Source of the DNA: Troglohyphantes excavatus
Lineage: Eukaryota; Arthropoda; Arachnida; Araneae; Linyphiidae
DNA length: 64,000 bases
NCBI GenBank assembly: GCA_963932185.1
Contig: OZ010666.1
Coordinates: forward strand, 50,563,315 to 50,627,314
Reading direction: 5' to 3'
Both the position numbers and the translations under genes were made by a program. Positions 1-10,980 of this stretch are shown piece by piece. Position 1 is the first letter of the stretch; every line of letters begins with the position of its first letter. The notes beneath the pieces were generated by a model, which searched no databases, was not told where the DNA came from, and saw nothing but the letters and a program-made list of their open reading frames with translations.

Positions 1-559
1 ATAAAGTCATAATTTTTGGAATGTCGAATTTCACTTTTCTATTGCTATAGAAACACTTTTAAAAGTAAACGTAGGTTTTGCGACATACGCTTTCAAAATT
101 TCTGACTTATCACCCTCATTTTTTTTATTTCCCACAATCTCTTACCTGCAGTAATGAACTGTCCTTATGAATTATTTATAAGAGAAAGAAGGAAAGTGGG
201 CTAGTAGAAAAGTTCGACAGGGCCGAAAAATGAAATATGCTTCGATTTGATGAATGGTTCTAAAACTTAGTGCCTTTAACGGAATATGCGAGGAGCAAAA
301 ATGATAAACAAGCTTTTACCTGATGCGCTACTTTCTGATTCTGCATTCTGGCTTTTTGAAACAACGCTGCCAGTTTTACTTTTTAAACAGATAAAATAAA
401 ATGGATTAGAAAAAAATCAATAAAATACTTATAAATTTCCTAACTGCATAAACAAACTCGAATATTAAATTATCAGTAAAACAATTTCAAATAAACATTT
501 TTTAAAACAATTTAATTTTATTCAAAAACATTCTGTGATTTAATTGATAATTAACTATA
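1..559. other. AT-rich stretch, nothing recognised
   Basis: I see no open frame of useful length, no RNA gene and no clear repeat boundary here. Homopolymer runs and TTAA-rich sequence dominate. Confidence 0.5.
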
Positions 560-1187
560 CACTCAAACCTGTTTTTGTGCGACTTTTTTTGTGCAATTTT
601 TTTTGTGCGGTATATGAAAATTTCAATCAAATTGGAACATAATTGATTATTAGGCTACCGAGACATATACAAGCGTCTAGTGAAACAACAGTCGTTGCAA
701 AAACTGACCACTAACTACATGGTAACTGAAAAAAAGTCAACTCTAAACGATAGTGCGAGTATCTTCAAGTGACGAAAGCGATTTAGAACCAAGTTCGCGT
801 ATTGTTAGACTACGAAGGATAATGGTTATAAGTTTTGAAAAGTTTTGTATGTGTAAAATATGTATACATATGTAAATAAAATATTTAAAAAAGTTCGCAT
901 GTGTATTTTCTAAATCAGATTACAAAAGGTTTGGCAAGATTAGAAGTAGCTGCCAAGCCTCGTGTCTTGATTTCGTTTAAAAAAGCAATTCCTAGTTATT
1001 TCGTAAGGTTTTGAGTTATTTTCTATGTGAGACTTTTTTATGCGGTCCCTATCCACCGCATAAAAAAAATATTTATTAATTGTGTTTCGAAAACTATTTT
1101 TTTATAGCTACTTGCCAAGTCTTGTGCAAATTTTTTATGCGTTTTTTTATGCGGTCCCTATCCACCGCACAAAAACAGGTTTGAGTG
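560..1187. mobile_element. TA-flanked TIR transposon, deletion derivative (Tc1/mariner-pogo group)
   Basis: The two ends are inverted copies of CACTCAAACCTGTTTTTGTG, flanked on each side by TA (558-559 and 1188-1189), the target duplication of the IS630/Tc1/mariner/pogo group. A subterminal block ending TATCCACCGCA occurs twice near the right end (about 1026-1062 and 1136-1172). The interior (about 752-870) has a short frame reading SSSDESDLEPSSR followed by AATAAA-like sequence, which would fit the acidic tail and 3' end of a pogo/Tigger-like transposase. No DDE domain is visible, so this is a non-autonomous internal-deletion copy. Superfamily is inference; the TIR and TA flanks are direct observation. 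Confidence 0.8.
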
Positions 1188-1627
1188 TATTAACAAACAA
1201 ATAAAACAACAAATTAAATTTTCAACAAATTAAATTTTCGAATTTCATTTTCATATATGAAAAAAATTATTAATTAAATTTTTTACTTTAATCCATATAG
1301 TAACATATTTATAATTATGTAGTTAAAGCCATAACAACACTTTAAGCAATAATCTGAATGTATAGAGAATGCGAGAAACTCCGTTAAATATAGTTAAACG
1401 CACTCATATATTGTATATAATAATGTCTTACGAGAATTTGAATATTATATATTAGTTCCTTGGTCATATGAACCCAAATGACCAGATTTTAATAACTTGA
1501 CAAAAGGGTTTGCGTAGTGAGTAATTCGCACATTGGTTACTATCTTAATGGTAATTAGATACGAACATTCTAACAATTACTATAATGTTAGTTTCGAGAA
1601 CGTGTATTAATTTAATTAATTTTAAGA

Positions 1628-2360
1628 GGCTAATTGCGTGAGCGTCGGACTCAGCAATTTAAAGGCGCGGGTTCGATTCGTAACATGTGGGTAATCGGAG
1701 ATTTGTCAAATTGGTTCAGAGGCCTCCGTGGCCGAGCGGTTAAAGGCGTCAGCTGGGAATACGAAGGTTCCAAGTTCGATGCCAGGCGATGGACTTGACA
1801 AAGAAAAGTAAAAAGTAGTGATCTTGTGATCTGAGGGTGGCCAGCTTCGCTACAAAATACTAGAAAAGTCGTCCAGAACATCCGTAAAAAAATAACGGCG
1901 TGGGTCCAAGGTCCCGACGTCTATTGAAGGCGTTGGGTGCCAGTTCAGGTGTTTCCTCGTCATCTGACCATGGTTCAAAAATACGAGGCATCGTTCCCGG
2001 GTCTTTCCTTCGAGATAGGCCCCGAACCGTTGCCAATAGCCTACTGTGCAGCTCTAGTGCGACGTTATTTAATAAACCAACTAAACAAATTGGTTCATTT
2101 CGCGCCTAAGATAATCCATGTATGGGGGATTGGTGCAAGTTAAATACATTGTGGTTCAATGTCCTCACGGATATGTAAGGTTACGTGGGATGCCAGTCAG
2201 GTCTTGTGTTCGTCCCCTGACCATGGTACAAAATTACGAGGCAGTGTTTTTCGTTCGGGATAGACCCCGAACCGTTGCCAATTGCCGACTTTGCAGCTCT
2301 ATTGCGACGTTAGTTCAATCAACCAACATACCGAAACAACTAATCAATTACCTTTAAGTT
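1628..2360 (+). mobile_element. Older SINE, split by a younger SINE
   Basis: A worn tRNA-like head with a B box (GGGTTCGATTC, about 1668-1678) lies left of the younger SINE at 1719-2085. A second copy of the SINE tail (CTGACCATGG... GAACCGTTGCCAATTGCC, to about 2330) lies right of it. Left and right parts together have the length and order of one family member, so I read this as one older copy interrupted by the younger one. It could instead be two unrelated fragments. Confidence 0.55.
1719..2085 (+). mobile_element. tRNA-derived SINE (family S1), full length
   Basis: The 367-bp element is flanked by a perfect 12-bp target duplication CAAATTGGTTCA (1707-1718 and 2086-2097). It begins with a tRNA-like head: A-box-like GTGGCCGAGCGGTTAAAGG (about 1728-1746) and B-box-like GGTTCCAAGTTCGATGCC (about 1765-1782). 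A body and a tail ending ...CAACTAAA follow. Overlapping short open frames in the tail (reading SSSSDHGSKIRG in one frame) are coincidental to the repeat and are not genes. A LINE partner would be needed for movement and is not present in the window. The intact duplication suggests this is one of the younger insertions here. Confidence 0.9.
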
Positions 2361-2515
2361 TAACACACAAATGTTTAGCTATGTATTTGTTTAGTGTTTT
2401 ATTTTATAAAGTTTTTTTTTGTAATATACTTGTTGTGCTGTTAAAGTATGGATATAAATGAACATTGACATATTTCACACATTCACATACAAATACACTT
2501 TACTACAGAAATAAT

Positions 2516-2800
2516 ATATATTAGCATGCCTGTGAGATAATTATCGTATGAACCCCATCCCCAAATATTAGTGAATATATTATAGCGGAAATATAAAAAC
2601 AAGTTTAACGATTGTACTCATAGATGGGAGCACACCAAGGCTCGTTTAAAAACTGTTTGGAAATTAATTATTTTTTAAACGCATATTTAAGGAAAAAAAA
2701 AGCGTTTATATTCATAAGACAAAAGGATGATTCGTAACTGCTCCGGGAAATTCCTTTTTTATACTTTGTATGTTAAGATCCGTTGTGTGTGAGATCAGCA
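2516..2800 (+). repeat. Dispersed repeat DR-1, copy 1
   Basis: It starts near TTAGCATGCC, contains the palindrome GATAATTATC and ends near GATCCGTTGTGTGTGA. It is similar to copies at 12265-12500 (reversed), 12758-12870 (reversed, partial) and 15825-16030 (same strand). No TIR, tRNA-like head, poly(A) tail or coding frame is visible, so I cannot assign it to a class. Confidence 0.75.
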
Positions 2801-3534
2801 AAAAGGATCTTCACTACTCAAATAATACATATGATGATTATTAAAAAAGTTTTTATTTTTATGTTTTTGCGATTCAATAACACTGAAAACTATTATAGGA
2901 TTTCGTTAATGTGCACGACAGCTTTTATAAGAGAATAATTTCCTTTATTATAATTTACAACCATTAAATCCCATGTCAGTCTGTAAAAATAAGCGCATTT
3001 ACACAAGCACGCTTTCACTAGTAAATCTAAAAATAGATTTTCATTATATCAGTTAAAAAAAAACAACCAGACTTAACGGTACCCTGTACTAGATAAATAT
3101 CATTTCTAGTTAATAGTTACGACATCACAAATCGATTTGAATAATTTATATATGTAGTACTATATCGATTTCGATCAAATGTTTTTTATTCATCAAAAAT
3201 CAAGCTGCAATTTGATCCGGGGGAAGAAGAGAAAACATATTTAGATAAAATCCATTCCGCAATTGGGCCTTACTTCTAGTTTTGTCATTGGAAAAGCCAT
3301 TGCGTGATAGGATGACCAGACCAGAAATGAAATGTCTTTTAATTTTAGGACGCCATTTTCCCTGATGGGTTGCGAAATCTGTATTGAATGTGTATTACGA
3401 GTTCCCTTGAAGGCAGTGATTTAGCATGTCCATTGAAATAAGACATGACATTTCGAAATGCATGGTTAATGTTCACGATACATCTTTGTATTGACTGTGG
3501 GTGGCAATATGTTTTCAAAATGTATTATTGAGCT

Positions 3535-3850
3535 ATAACCACTGTGATTTAACGGGTTTATTTTCGGAGGGTTATGGGTTCGATTCTCTTCATGGAAAGA
3601 GCTATGTGCTCGTAATAATATATTTCGCGTTCAATATGTGTCGTCCAATAAACTAACGTGTAAAAGTGCACGTTAAATCTGTTGTGACCATTAAGTTGGT
3701 CCTGGTGTGGCAATCTGAAGAATACTGTATCAGCTAAAGTATTGCCTTCGTCATCTTCGACCATGGTTCAAAATTACAAAACTGTATTCACTTCTTGATA
3801 GTTTACGCAACATCACTAATAACCTATAATACTTTACTATGACGTTAAGT
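3535..3850 (+). mobile_element. Decayed SINE S1 copy
   Basis: A B-box-like GGGTTCGATTCTC at about 3576-3588 is followed, in the right order, by the tail landmarks CTTCGTCATCTTCGACCATG (about 3747-3766), TTCAAAATTACAA and TATGACGTTAAGT. It is much more diverged than the copy at 1719-2085, and no target duplication survives. Confidence 0.65.
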
Positions 3851-5002
3851 AAGTTTTTAGTTTGCTTTCTGGGTGCTAAATTAATTATATTAGGAATATT
3901 TTCCTAGAAGGGTATTTAATAAACAATAACTTTTCTTTTGCAATTATAAGAATAAAAAAATATTAATTTAATGATTATATAAATAGTTTAATAACATTTT
4001 AAAACTCAGTATATTTAAAAATAGAGAAAAACTAGGTTTAAAAACTAATATAACTATCGTAAGACACCAAGGGATCGGTTTGTATGTAAAACTTAATTAT
4101 TCACACTGTATTTAGCGCAAAATGTTGAAAAATATTTACACGTTACAAATATATCACAATAATGTTTAATAAATAACCTCAGAAAGAAAATCCGCATAAA
4201 AACTTTATAACAAAAAAACTCCATAAAACCTTCATGAAACCTGTATATTATTCCAAATACCTTTAAAAAAAAACTGCATGTTTAAAAAAAAACATGCATA
4301 AATCCTTTAAAAAAACTACATTTTCTCTTCACTCTATTCATCTAGTCTATGGAATGTAATTTAACTTCAATATTACTACAATTCCACCGACAGCCGGTAA
4401 ATAATATTTTGGAATATATTTTTACCATCTCTATAATTCATTCGAAAACAAAGCTTTCACCGCTTAGGTGGTGATCCTTTTAAACAATTCAGGCTGAAAT
4501 TGAAACAACGTCTTAACAGCAATAAACTATATCCGGCCCGGAAGGTCAGCAGTGGCGAATGTAGGCTGGTTTAGTAATTTCGGAGAAGTGCTCTAAACTG
4601 ACTTCTCTAATGGCTTTTCTCTCTTCACTGTCTGGAAAGACAATAAAACTCCAATTTTCAAACTGTTCTTTCTGGTTACGAGTTAGCTTAGACCATAATG
4701 GCCAAGTACTTAGAGCTATTCTACAGCTTTAGTGTTCAGTGTTATAAATACAATTTAGTTATTAAAATAACATAAAAAATATCGAGGTTGGTTTTATTTT
4801 AAAAGATAGCTTTCACAGGAGTAAAGAAATGCCTGAAATTTTTTTTATATATTAGAACCCAATATAAAAGATTGTCGAATTATAGTCCCTTATATCAATG
4901 AATTGTCTATATAATGCATTGTATAGACATAACATGACCTTTACACAACACACCTTGTATACCATGTGCTTGAGATTTAATAAAAATATTTTTACTGAAA
5001 AT
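3851..5002. other. AT-rich stretch, no gene seen
   Basis: There is no open frame above background. A less AT-rich patch at about 4455-4630 (GGTGGTGATCC, CCGGCCCGGAAGGTC) has no recognisable coding content or repeat ends. Confidence 0.4.
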
Positions 5003-5009
5003 AAAAAAA

Positions 5010-5282
5010 ATCGTCTTTAACAAAAATGCGCTAAAAAGTAAAAAATAATTTTTAATTTTACGAACACATTAAAAAAATTGAGTAATTTAATGTCAATTTT
5101 ATACTTATTACAACTTTTTGAATCGGCGCCAAAGTTTAGGTATGATTTTTGTAAATTGGCACCAACTTCAAAAAGTTGTAATAAGTATAAAATTGATATT
5201 AAATAATTCAATGTTTTCAATGCTTTGGTAAAATTAAAAATTACTTTTTACTTTTTAGCGCATTTTTGTTAAAGGCGGTTTT
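5010..5282. repeat. Long foldback (near-palindromic) element
   Basis: The left arm from about 5011 (CTTTAACAAAAATGCGCTAA onward) is matched by an inverted right arm ending at about 5277 (GCGCATTTTTGTTAAAGG). Pairing continues inwards through TATACTTATTACAACTTTTT and its complement to a small centre near 5130-5165, where GGCGCCAAAG faces TTGGCACC. An RNA of this region would fold into one long hairpin. It is most likely a foldback MITE. Short open frames across it are products of the palindrome. Confidence 0.8.
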
Positions 5283-5520
5283 CCTTTTTTTCAAAGAAAT
5301 TATTTATTTTTCCCTTTTTAGTTTTTAATTTAGCAGGGGGCTTCGCCCCCTATTATTATTCACCAAGAAATTCAAGTAGCAACTTGTGCTCAACAATGTA
5401 CATTGTAAAACAATCCCTATCAATGCCAATAAATAATGGTTAAACGAAATGTCATTGTTGAACAACTTCTGTTAAACAATGAAAATATTTTTAAATCGGA
5501 TTAATTGTTTAAAAACACTC

Positions 5521-5760
5521 CAGTGTATCGATATTTCTGGATATTTAACAGCCTGATTGCCGATTATTTTTTTTAGATTTTGCCTAAGTGGATTTTTCTC
5601 AATCCAACAAAAAAGGAATTTTCGAAATCGAACAATATTTTTTTAATGGTCCGTATAATTGAGAATTCCGGATAGTTAAATGCCGGATAACCGGATATTT
5701 TTTCAAATTTCTCCCAAGTGAAACATCCCCTATCCAACAAAAAAAAATGTGCAAATATCT
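5521..5760. repeat. Decayed tandem direct repeat, possible pogo-type terminus
   Basis: Two units of about 80-90 bp, at about 5538-5630 and 5677-5755, share GGATA(T/G)TTAA...AAGTG...ATCCAACAAAAAA. CAGTGTATCG at 5521 and CCGGATAACCGGATA at about 5683-5697 recall pogo/Tigger termini, but no partner TIR or TA flank is convincing. Confidence 0.4.
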
Positions 5761-8114
5761 GAATTAAAACCGAAATTCTGCGCGAACATACATGAAAAAA
5801 AATACATAAGTCAAATCTAAAACCTCTCGACTTGGCGTTTTTTTTTTTTTTTTATTTCTGGCGGTTTTACTTTGGAGTTTTTCGTTGGCGCGCTGTTCAG
5901 TCGGTTAAAAATAGTATAAACACTCGTGCATATATGTCGTTGTAGCACTAGAGAAAGTTTTGTTTTACGAAAACAGATTTTGGGTTTCCATTACACAAGT
6001 TCTAGTTTGCTGAAGCACATTGTCGACCTTTAAAGACAAAATTCTGTTAAAAAGTTCTCTCAGAATATTCCCACTGCTACGATTCGGTGCTAGACTTCAT
6101 TACCTATTATTTAGTAATCTTCAAATCCTGAAGCGTTTATTTTCCACATTTATTGGAATTATGTACACAATTCTAGTCATGGAAAGAGATTCAATTTCAA
6201 AAACATTTTATTCTAATTATTGTGAATAATTGAGACATTAGTGTTAAAAAATAGTCAGAATTACGATTAATATTAATTGGCGGGTTTGTATTAAATACTT
6301 CTAGTTATTGGCATGAAAACTTGTATGAAAACTTGTACTTTTAAATTTTAAGTTGAGAGCGGATATTTTTTTTTTTGAGATCTGCAAAAGGTTAGCCCTT
6401 TAGTATTTATATGAGGTGGATGAAATCTCAATTTTTATTTTAGTTATAATCAGTCAAAACTATAAAAAAAACTCAATTTATTCATGTATTCTTAAAACTA
6501 CACTCACAAATAGTGGTATTCCTAAATTATATAGCAGTATAGAATATAGTAATATTGAACGTCTCATAATATATTCAGTTTTCCACTTTTGAAAGAAAGT
6601 ACCTTCTTATAGGGAAAACTTATTGAAGACTGGGGAAAAGGGATTGCGGTTTGTTATATCTCCCAAGTTTCATACATACAATATAAAATAGATATAATTT
6701 CAAAAATAATATGAGCTTTTAGATGAAATACTTTTTATATTAATATTTTTCTTTGTATATGCAATATAAACCTCAAAGGGCTGGGAGGAGAACAAGTAGA
6801 TTAAATGATTCAGACATAATTTTTAGGTGATTTGTTGTTGTTTTTTTATAAGGATGTGTATGGACTTCAGTTAAGTGAAAAGGGTTTCTTTATAATATTA
6901 AAGAAGTTATTTGTTATTGTCTTTTATAGTGAAAATTATATTTATATTTATATTTTCATATAACTTGCTTCAAACTGTTATAAATATACAAAGAAAATGA
7001 TTTCAGTATAAATTATAACAATATTAATTTAAATGTAAGAAGTGCCGCACATTTTTAAAGTTAGGCCAAGCCAATAATGATCTCTACATATAAGGGTACG
7101 TATAAAAACAATATATTGTTTAAAAAACTTATAGTACCGAAAGTAGTGTAAAATATCTGTATATTGAACGTAGTGTTTTTTTTTTTTTTTTTATATTCCG
7201 CATATTTACTATTTTTAGGACATTACCGAATACTTTCTTGAAATATTCTTATGCAAACGATACTGTTTAAATACACCTAAATATAAAAAAAATAATAAAT
7301 ACTATCTAATTTCAGTATTAAAATACTATTTATTTCACGCTTAAATTAATTTTTCTAGGAATATACTAAATTATTTCTAACGTATAGGATTAGCCGGAGC
7401 TAACTTTAATTGCACAAGTAGGCAAGCTATTTCAAAATTCGTTTATAGAATCAGTGTTATCAATTCACCAAATGTGTCAAATAGTAAATACTTTCATTTC
7501 TTAATGATAATTTTACACAAACAATTATGTTATTTGTTCCATGAATAATTTGTTATATATATCTATCTATATATGAATAATCCATTTTATTATTTTATTC
7601 AATTTACGGGTCTAATGTTAACTCTACATTTTTTAAATTATATCCAAACCCAATAATAATAACTTTAGTTGATAAATGTTTGATAACTTTAATTTACTTC
7701 ATTTATATCACAATGAATAATTTACATATCGAGTAATAACTATGAACTATTACACATGTTAAGCTGTATGAAATATTATAACTCTTTTTATTAAATTTCT
7801 TTTATGTTATTTTGTTGCAGTAAGTTATTTTATATTTTAAATATATCCGAAATATAGAATTAACTTTCAAAAACTTTTTATGCCACATCCTTTTGCCTAT
7901 ATTAAGAAACACATCAAAAATATGATTGAAGTTTCATCTAAAAAAGCGTATGATTGGAGGAAATGCGCCCCTAAGGTAATATCGAAAATATTGCTATCTA
8001 AGAAAAGTGGCAGTGGCAGCGGCTGTCATTCAGTGCGATGAATATAATATGTTACTCTCCAAGTCTGCTAAAAGCCTATTTTTTTGCTAGAAAGACAATC
8101 AGAGTAAGAAGCTA

Positions 8115-8117
<3 letters not shown>
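5761..8117. other. AT-rich stretch, nothing recognised
   Basis: I see only homopolymer tracts (for example the T run at about 7171-7192) and short chance open frames. No splice-flanked frame, RNA gene or paired repeat ends were found. Confidence 0.4.

Positions 8118-8174
<57 letters not shown>
8118..8174. repeat. (TA)n microsatellite
   Basis: An uninterrupted run of TA dinucleotides of about 55 bp, just left of a 54-bp direct repeat and a MITE. Confidence 0.95.
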
Positions 8175-8178
<4 letters not shown>

Positions 8179-8236
8179 AGTAATAACACTTCTTTTAGTG
8201 ATATGAAAAAAACAATTTTTAGGGTGTGCATGTGTA

Positions 8237-8870
8237 CACTGTTAAAAATAGGTTTTCAAAAATAAGTAATATGTACTCATTATTGAATATTTTTAATGCT
8301 TATCATGGCTTTGAGTACATGTTTCAATTTTGAAAAAGACGTGCAAAAGATGACGTTTAAAATGAGTACAATGCGTAAAAATGATTAAAAATAGCAGATA
8401 CAAGTCTACATAGGCTGCCTTCATAAATAACTTTTAATAAATATCGATAATTACAACTAAGACTTAGCGGGAATCGTACCCACATCTGCAGGGATAGCTG
8501 TCCAGGGCCTTATCTGTTAAGATATCAGGGCGACGTGAAGTAGTTATAAAGATAATTAATGTTAAAACGGTGTGCCAACAGAATGTGAAGTAAGATATTT
8601 GCATTGTAATAACTCAGTTTCCATTTAAGCAATCGACCTTAAACAATGGGGAAAACCATCTTCTGAACAAATATTTTAAGTTTGTCAGGTCGCTTTGTTA
8701 AGATGACTTGAACAGAAGTTGGGATTAGTAATATTAAATCACAGTGCTCATTTTCGAGAAAGTACGATTACTAAAATTTGAGTACGTCATCGCTCATTTA
8801 CGATGTAATTGTACTCAAAGAAAAATGAGTACGTTGATGTACTAATTTTTAAGCACCATTTTTCACAGTG
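8237..8870 (-). mobile_element. tRNA-bearing MITE, family M2, copy A
   Basis: The ends CACTGTTAAAAATAGG and TTTTTCACAGTG are inverted repeats. Similarity of the two ends continues for roughly 55 bp and includes GTACTCATT. TA flanks both sides (8235-8236 and 8871-8872). On the minus strand the middle (about 8460-8536) is tRNA-like: A-box-like TTAACAGATAAGGCCC, and B-box-like GGGTACGATTCCCGC. Four other copies are in the window (21598, 23222, 47741 and 53517). The element encodes no protein, so movement would need a transposase supplied in trans. The TA duplication suggests the Tc1/mariner group, which is inference. A 54-bp host direct repeat lies immediately on each side (8181-8234 and 8871-8924). 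Confidence 0.85.
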
Positions 8871-9014
8871 TAATAACACTTCTTTTATTAATAATAAGAA
8901 AACAATTTTTAGGGTGGCCATGTGGAATGATACGTTTGTATGTTTTTACCTGTTATATAATGATATTTATAATTTTTTAAATTGTAAAAACTGTTTTTTT
9001 CTTTAAATGATTAA

Positions 9015-9714
9015 GGTATACTTACACACTACAAATAACGAAAATCCACCAAAAATTACAAAATATTTTTTGTTTTATACAATATTCCCCAACTTATCGT
9101 CTTTCAGATGATACCAAGATTGAATAATTATTCCAAAATCTGTTTTATTTACAAAGGGTTATTCTAAGGGCTGCTTGCAATGGGAATATGTAGTGTAAAC
9201 TTTACACTAAATTTCTTAATAATTGAAATATTAACATGTGTCCCATCATTCTAAACATAACTCAAGTTTACTGAAACGTTTTGAGAAAATTATTTTTTCA
9301 TTCAACTTTAGATTGTAAGATGTTATTACCTTCCATTATACAAATTCGTTAAAAAATTATTTTTTAATGGAATTTTAAAATTTAAAATTTTAGAAATTGG
9401 GTTTTTTAAGGGCTTTTTAGGTAATAAATTATTTAAAAAAAACTTTAAATGAACTTTTTGGAGGTTCATAACATTAAGAAAGATACTACGAGTAATTACC
9501 AACAAACATTGTGCTTCTAGATTAATTACAACTTGTGTAATCATGTTTGAAAAACATGTTAATCAGCTTATAAAATGCTAACGATCTAATTAGCATTTGA
9601 CTTTATTCAAGTTTTTTTTATAATGAATCAACATGATTTTTAAGGTGTTTCATATCTGAAAAACTAGATTTTTAAATTTATAATTAAAAAAAAGTTGAAG
9701 TGTGTACGTACACT
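9015..9714. mobile_element. TTAA-flanked MITE, about 700 bp (Kolobok- or piggyBac-type)
   Basis: TTAA at 9011-9014 and 9715-9718 flanks imperfect TIRs, GGTATACTTACACACTACAA on the left and the inverse of AGTGTACGTACACACTTCAA on the right. Ends starting with purines next to TTAA fit Kolobok better than piggyBac, from my recollection of these families. No transposase frame is visible. Confidence 0.6.
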
Positions 9715-10100
9715 TTAAATTTTGTTTTATATAACACTAATTCACTATATATAATAGTAAAGTAATACTTGGAATAAAACACGGCTAAGAAGTAAACACA
9801 AAATAACTGTATTTACAATCAATTTTATCTGAGGAGAACTTACCTAACAGATCACACATTGGTTTTGTCGCTCAGGCATGACTGACAGTTTTCTTGGTCA
9901 GTTTTTAATGGGGTCGTATGGATCGTATATTACAGAGCCTAATAGATCGAATCGAATGGGTTTTATATTACAGGGCCTAGGAGGACTCGCTTCGGTAGTT
10001 AATGTGTATTACTTTTAATAAATGGTGTGATGACAACGGAAAGTATATTACAGCAATTTTTAAATAATAATAAAACAAATTTGCTATATTAAAAATAACT
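9715..10100. other. Unassigned sequence
   Basis: It is AT-rich with a less AT-rich patch (about 9840-10010) containing direct partial repeats such as TATTACAG(A/G)GCCTA (about 9929-9942 and 9966-9979). Nothing coding was recognised. Its right end is the putative 3' flank of the next feature. Confidence 0.35.
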
Positions 10101-10427
10101 TTTATTTATAATTTATCAAATTAAAAAAATATATATATATGAAGCCCGATAATTACGTAACATAAACAACAATTACAATTTAAAAAGTATCAACAACATT
10201 CTGACCGGAATTGGATACTATTTGTCTATTCCAACACTGATTCGATACCCTATTATGCGATCTCCTATACAGATAATAAGCAACTGCAACGTAATAGGAA
10301 AAGTGATGAATTTCCTGCGCAGGAAATGAGTTCCTTATATCAAGGTCCATTTTCTCGAAGAAATGACGAGGGAGGATATCTACCATTATCCTATAACCGA
10401 AGACCCTCGTGCCCATCAAATGATCTT
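10101..10427 (-). CDS. Possible terminal coding exon of an unknown gene
   Basis: On the minus strand a pyrimidine-rich acceptor (CCTTCATTCTCTATTCTAG) ends at 10428. An open frame of 82 codons follows (GAT at 10425 to the stop at 10182-10180), starting DHLMGTRVFGYRIMVDILPR and ending QNVVDTF. A polyadenylation signal AATAAA lies at 10106-10101, about 75 bases after the stop. Acceptor, open frame, stop and poly(A) signal in the right order and spacing are what a last exon should look like, and the frame is less AT-rich than its surroundings. I do not recognise the protein, see no known motif and find no upstream exon in the window. It lies between two MITEs, so a chance frame or a TE fragment is possible. 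The coding part is 10180-10427; the rest is the putative 3' UTR. Confidence 0.35.
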
Positions 10428-10618
10428 CTAGAATAGAGAATGAAGGACAAAATGTTAGGTAATATGTATTTTAAAAGTTCTCTTTGTTCTGGTGAGGTAA
10501 TTAAAACGTTCTGAATTTACTTTTTTGGGGGATAGGTCCTTTTATTAAGTTAAGGTTAAATTGTTTCAACAGTGTTAAGGTTTTAACTGTAACTATTTTA
10601 GACGTGTAACGTCTTTAA

Positions 10619-10886
10619 CCCTTTGCACTCCGGTGTTGCATCTCAGGCGTCAACATAACGACCAGTTCTTTTGTTTACCTGTTCTTTAAATTAAACGAGA
10701 ACAGCATGATCTTGTGTTTAGAACATCAATATTTTTTTCAACCTGTTCTCTTGCAAATACAAAACATATTAGGATTTTTTTCCCTTGATGAGTATAAAAA
10801 AATCTGTGGAAAAGAACGTAAACACACAGGAATAACTGTTCCATAAAAAGAACACAAATCGCAAAGTGTTCTTGGAGTGCAAAGGG
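10619..10886. mobile_element. piggyBac-type MITE with TTAA target duplication
   Basis: The ends CCCTTTGCACTCC and GGAGTGCAAAGGG are perfect 13-bp inverted repeats, flanked by TTAA on both sides (10615-10618 and 10887-10890). CCC termini abutting TTAA are typical of piggyBac elements. At 268 bp it cannot encode a transposase, so it is non-autonomous. The open frames crossing it on the minus strand are not genes. Confidence 0.9.
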
Positions 10887-10980
10887 TTAAAATCATTTCC
10901 GGGTAACAGGCGCCTGTAGGGATCAAAATGGAAAAACCGTAACAATTTTAATTCGCTCATAACTTTAAATAATAATACTA

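Noticed and set aside
1728..1800. Functional tRNA gene
   Set aside because: A and B boxes are present but the acceptor stem and anticodon arm do not pair, and SINE sequence with target duplications surrounds it.
1900..2357. Three overlapping + frames of 68-79 codons
   Set aside because: They lie within SINE tails and repeat the same SINE sequence in different frames.
7807..7826. Second recursive splice site (TTTTGTTGCAGTAAGTT)
   Set aside because: The acceptor AG and the donor GTAAGT overlap by one base, so they cannot be used in succession.
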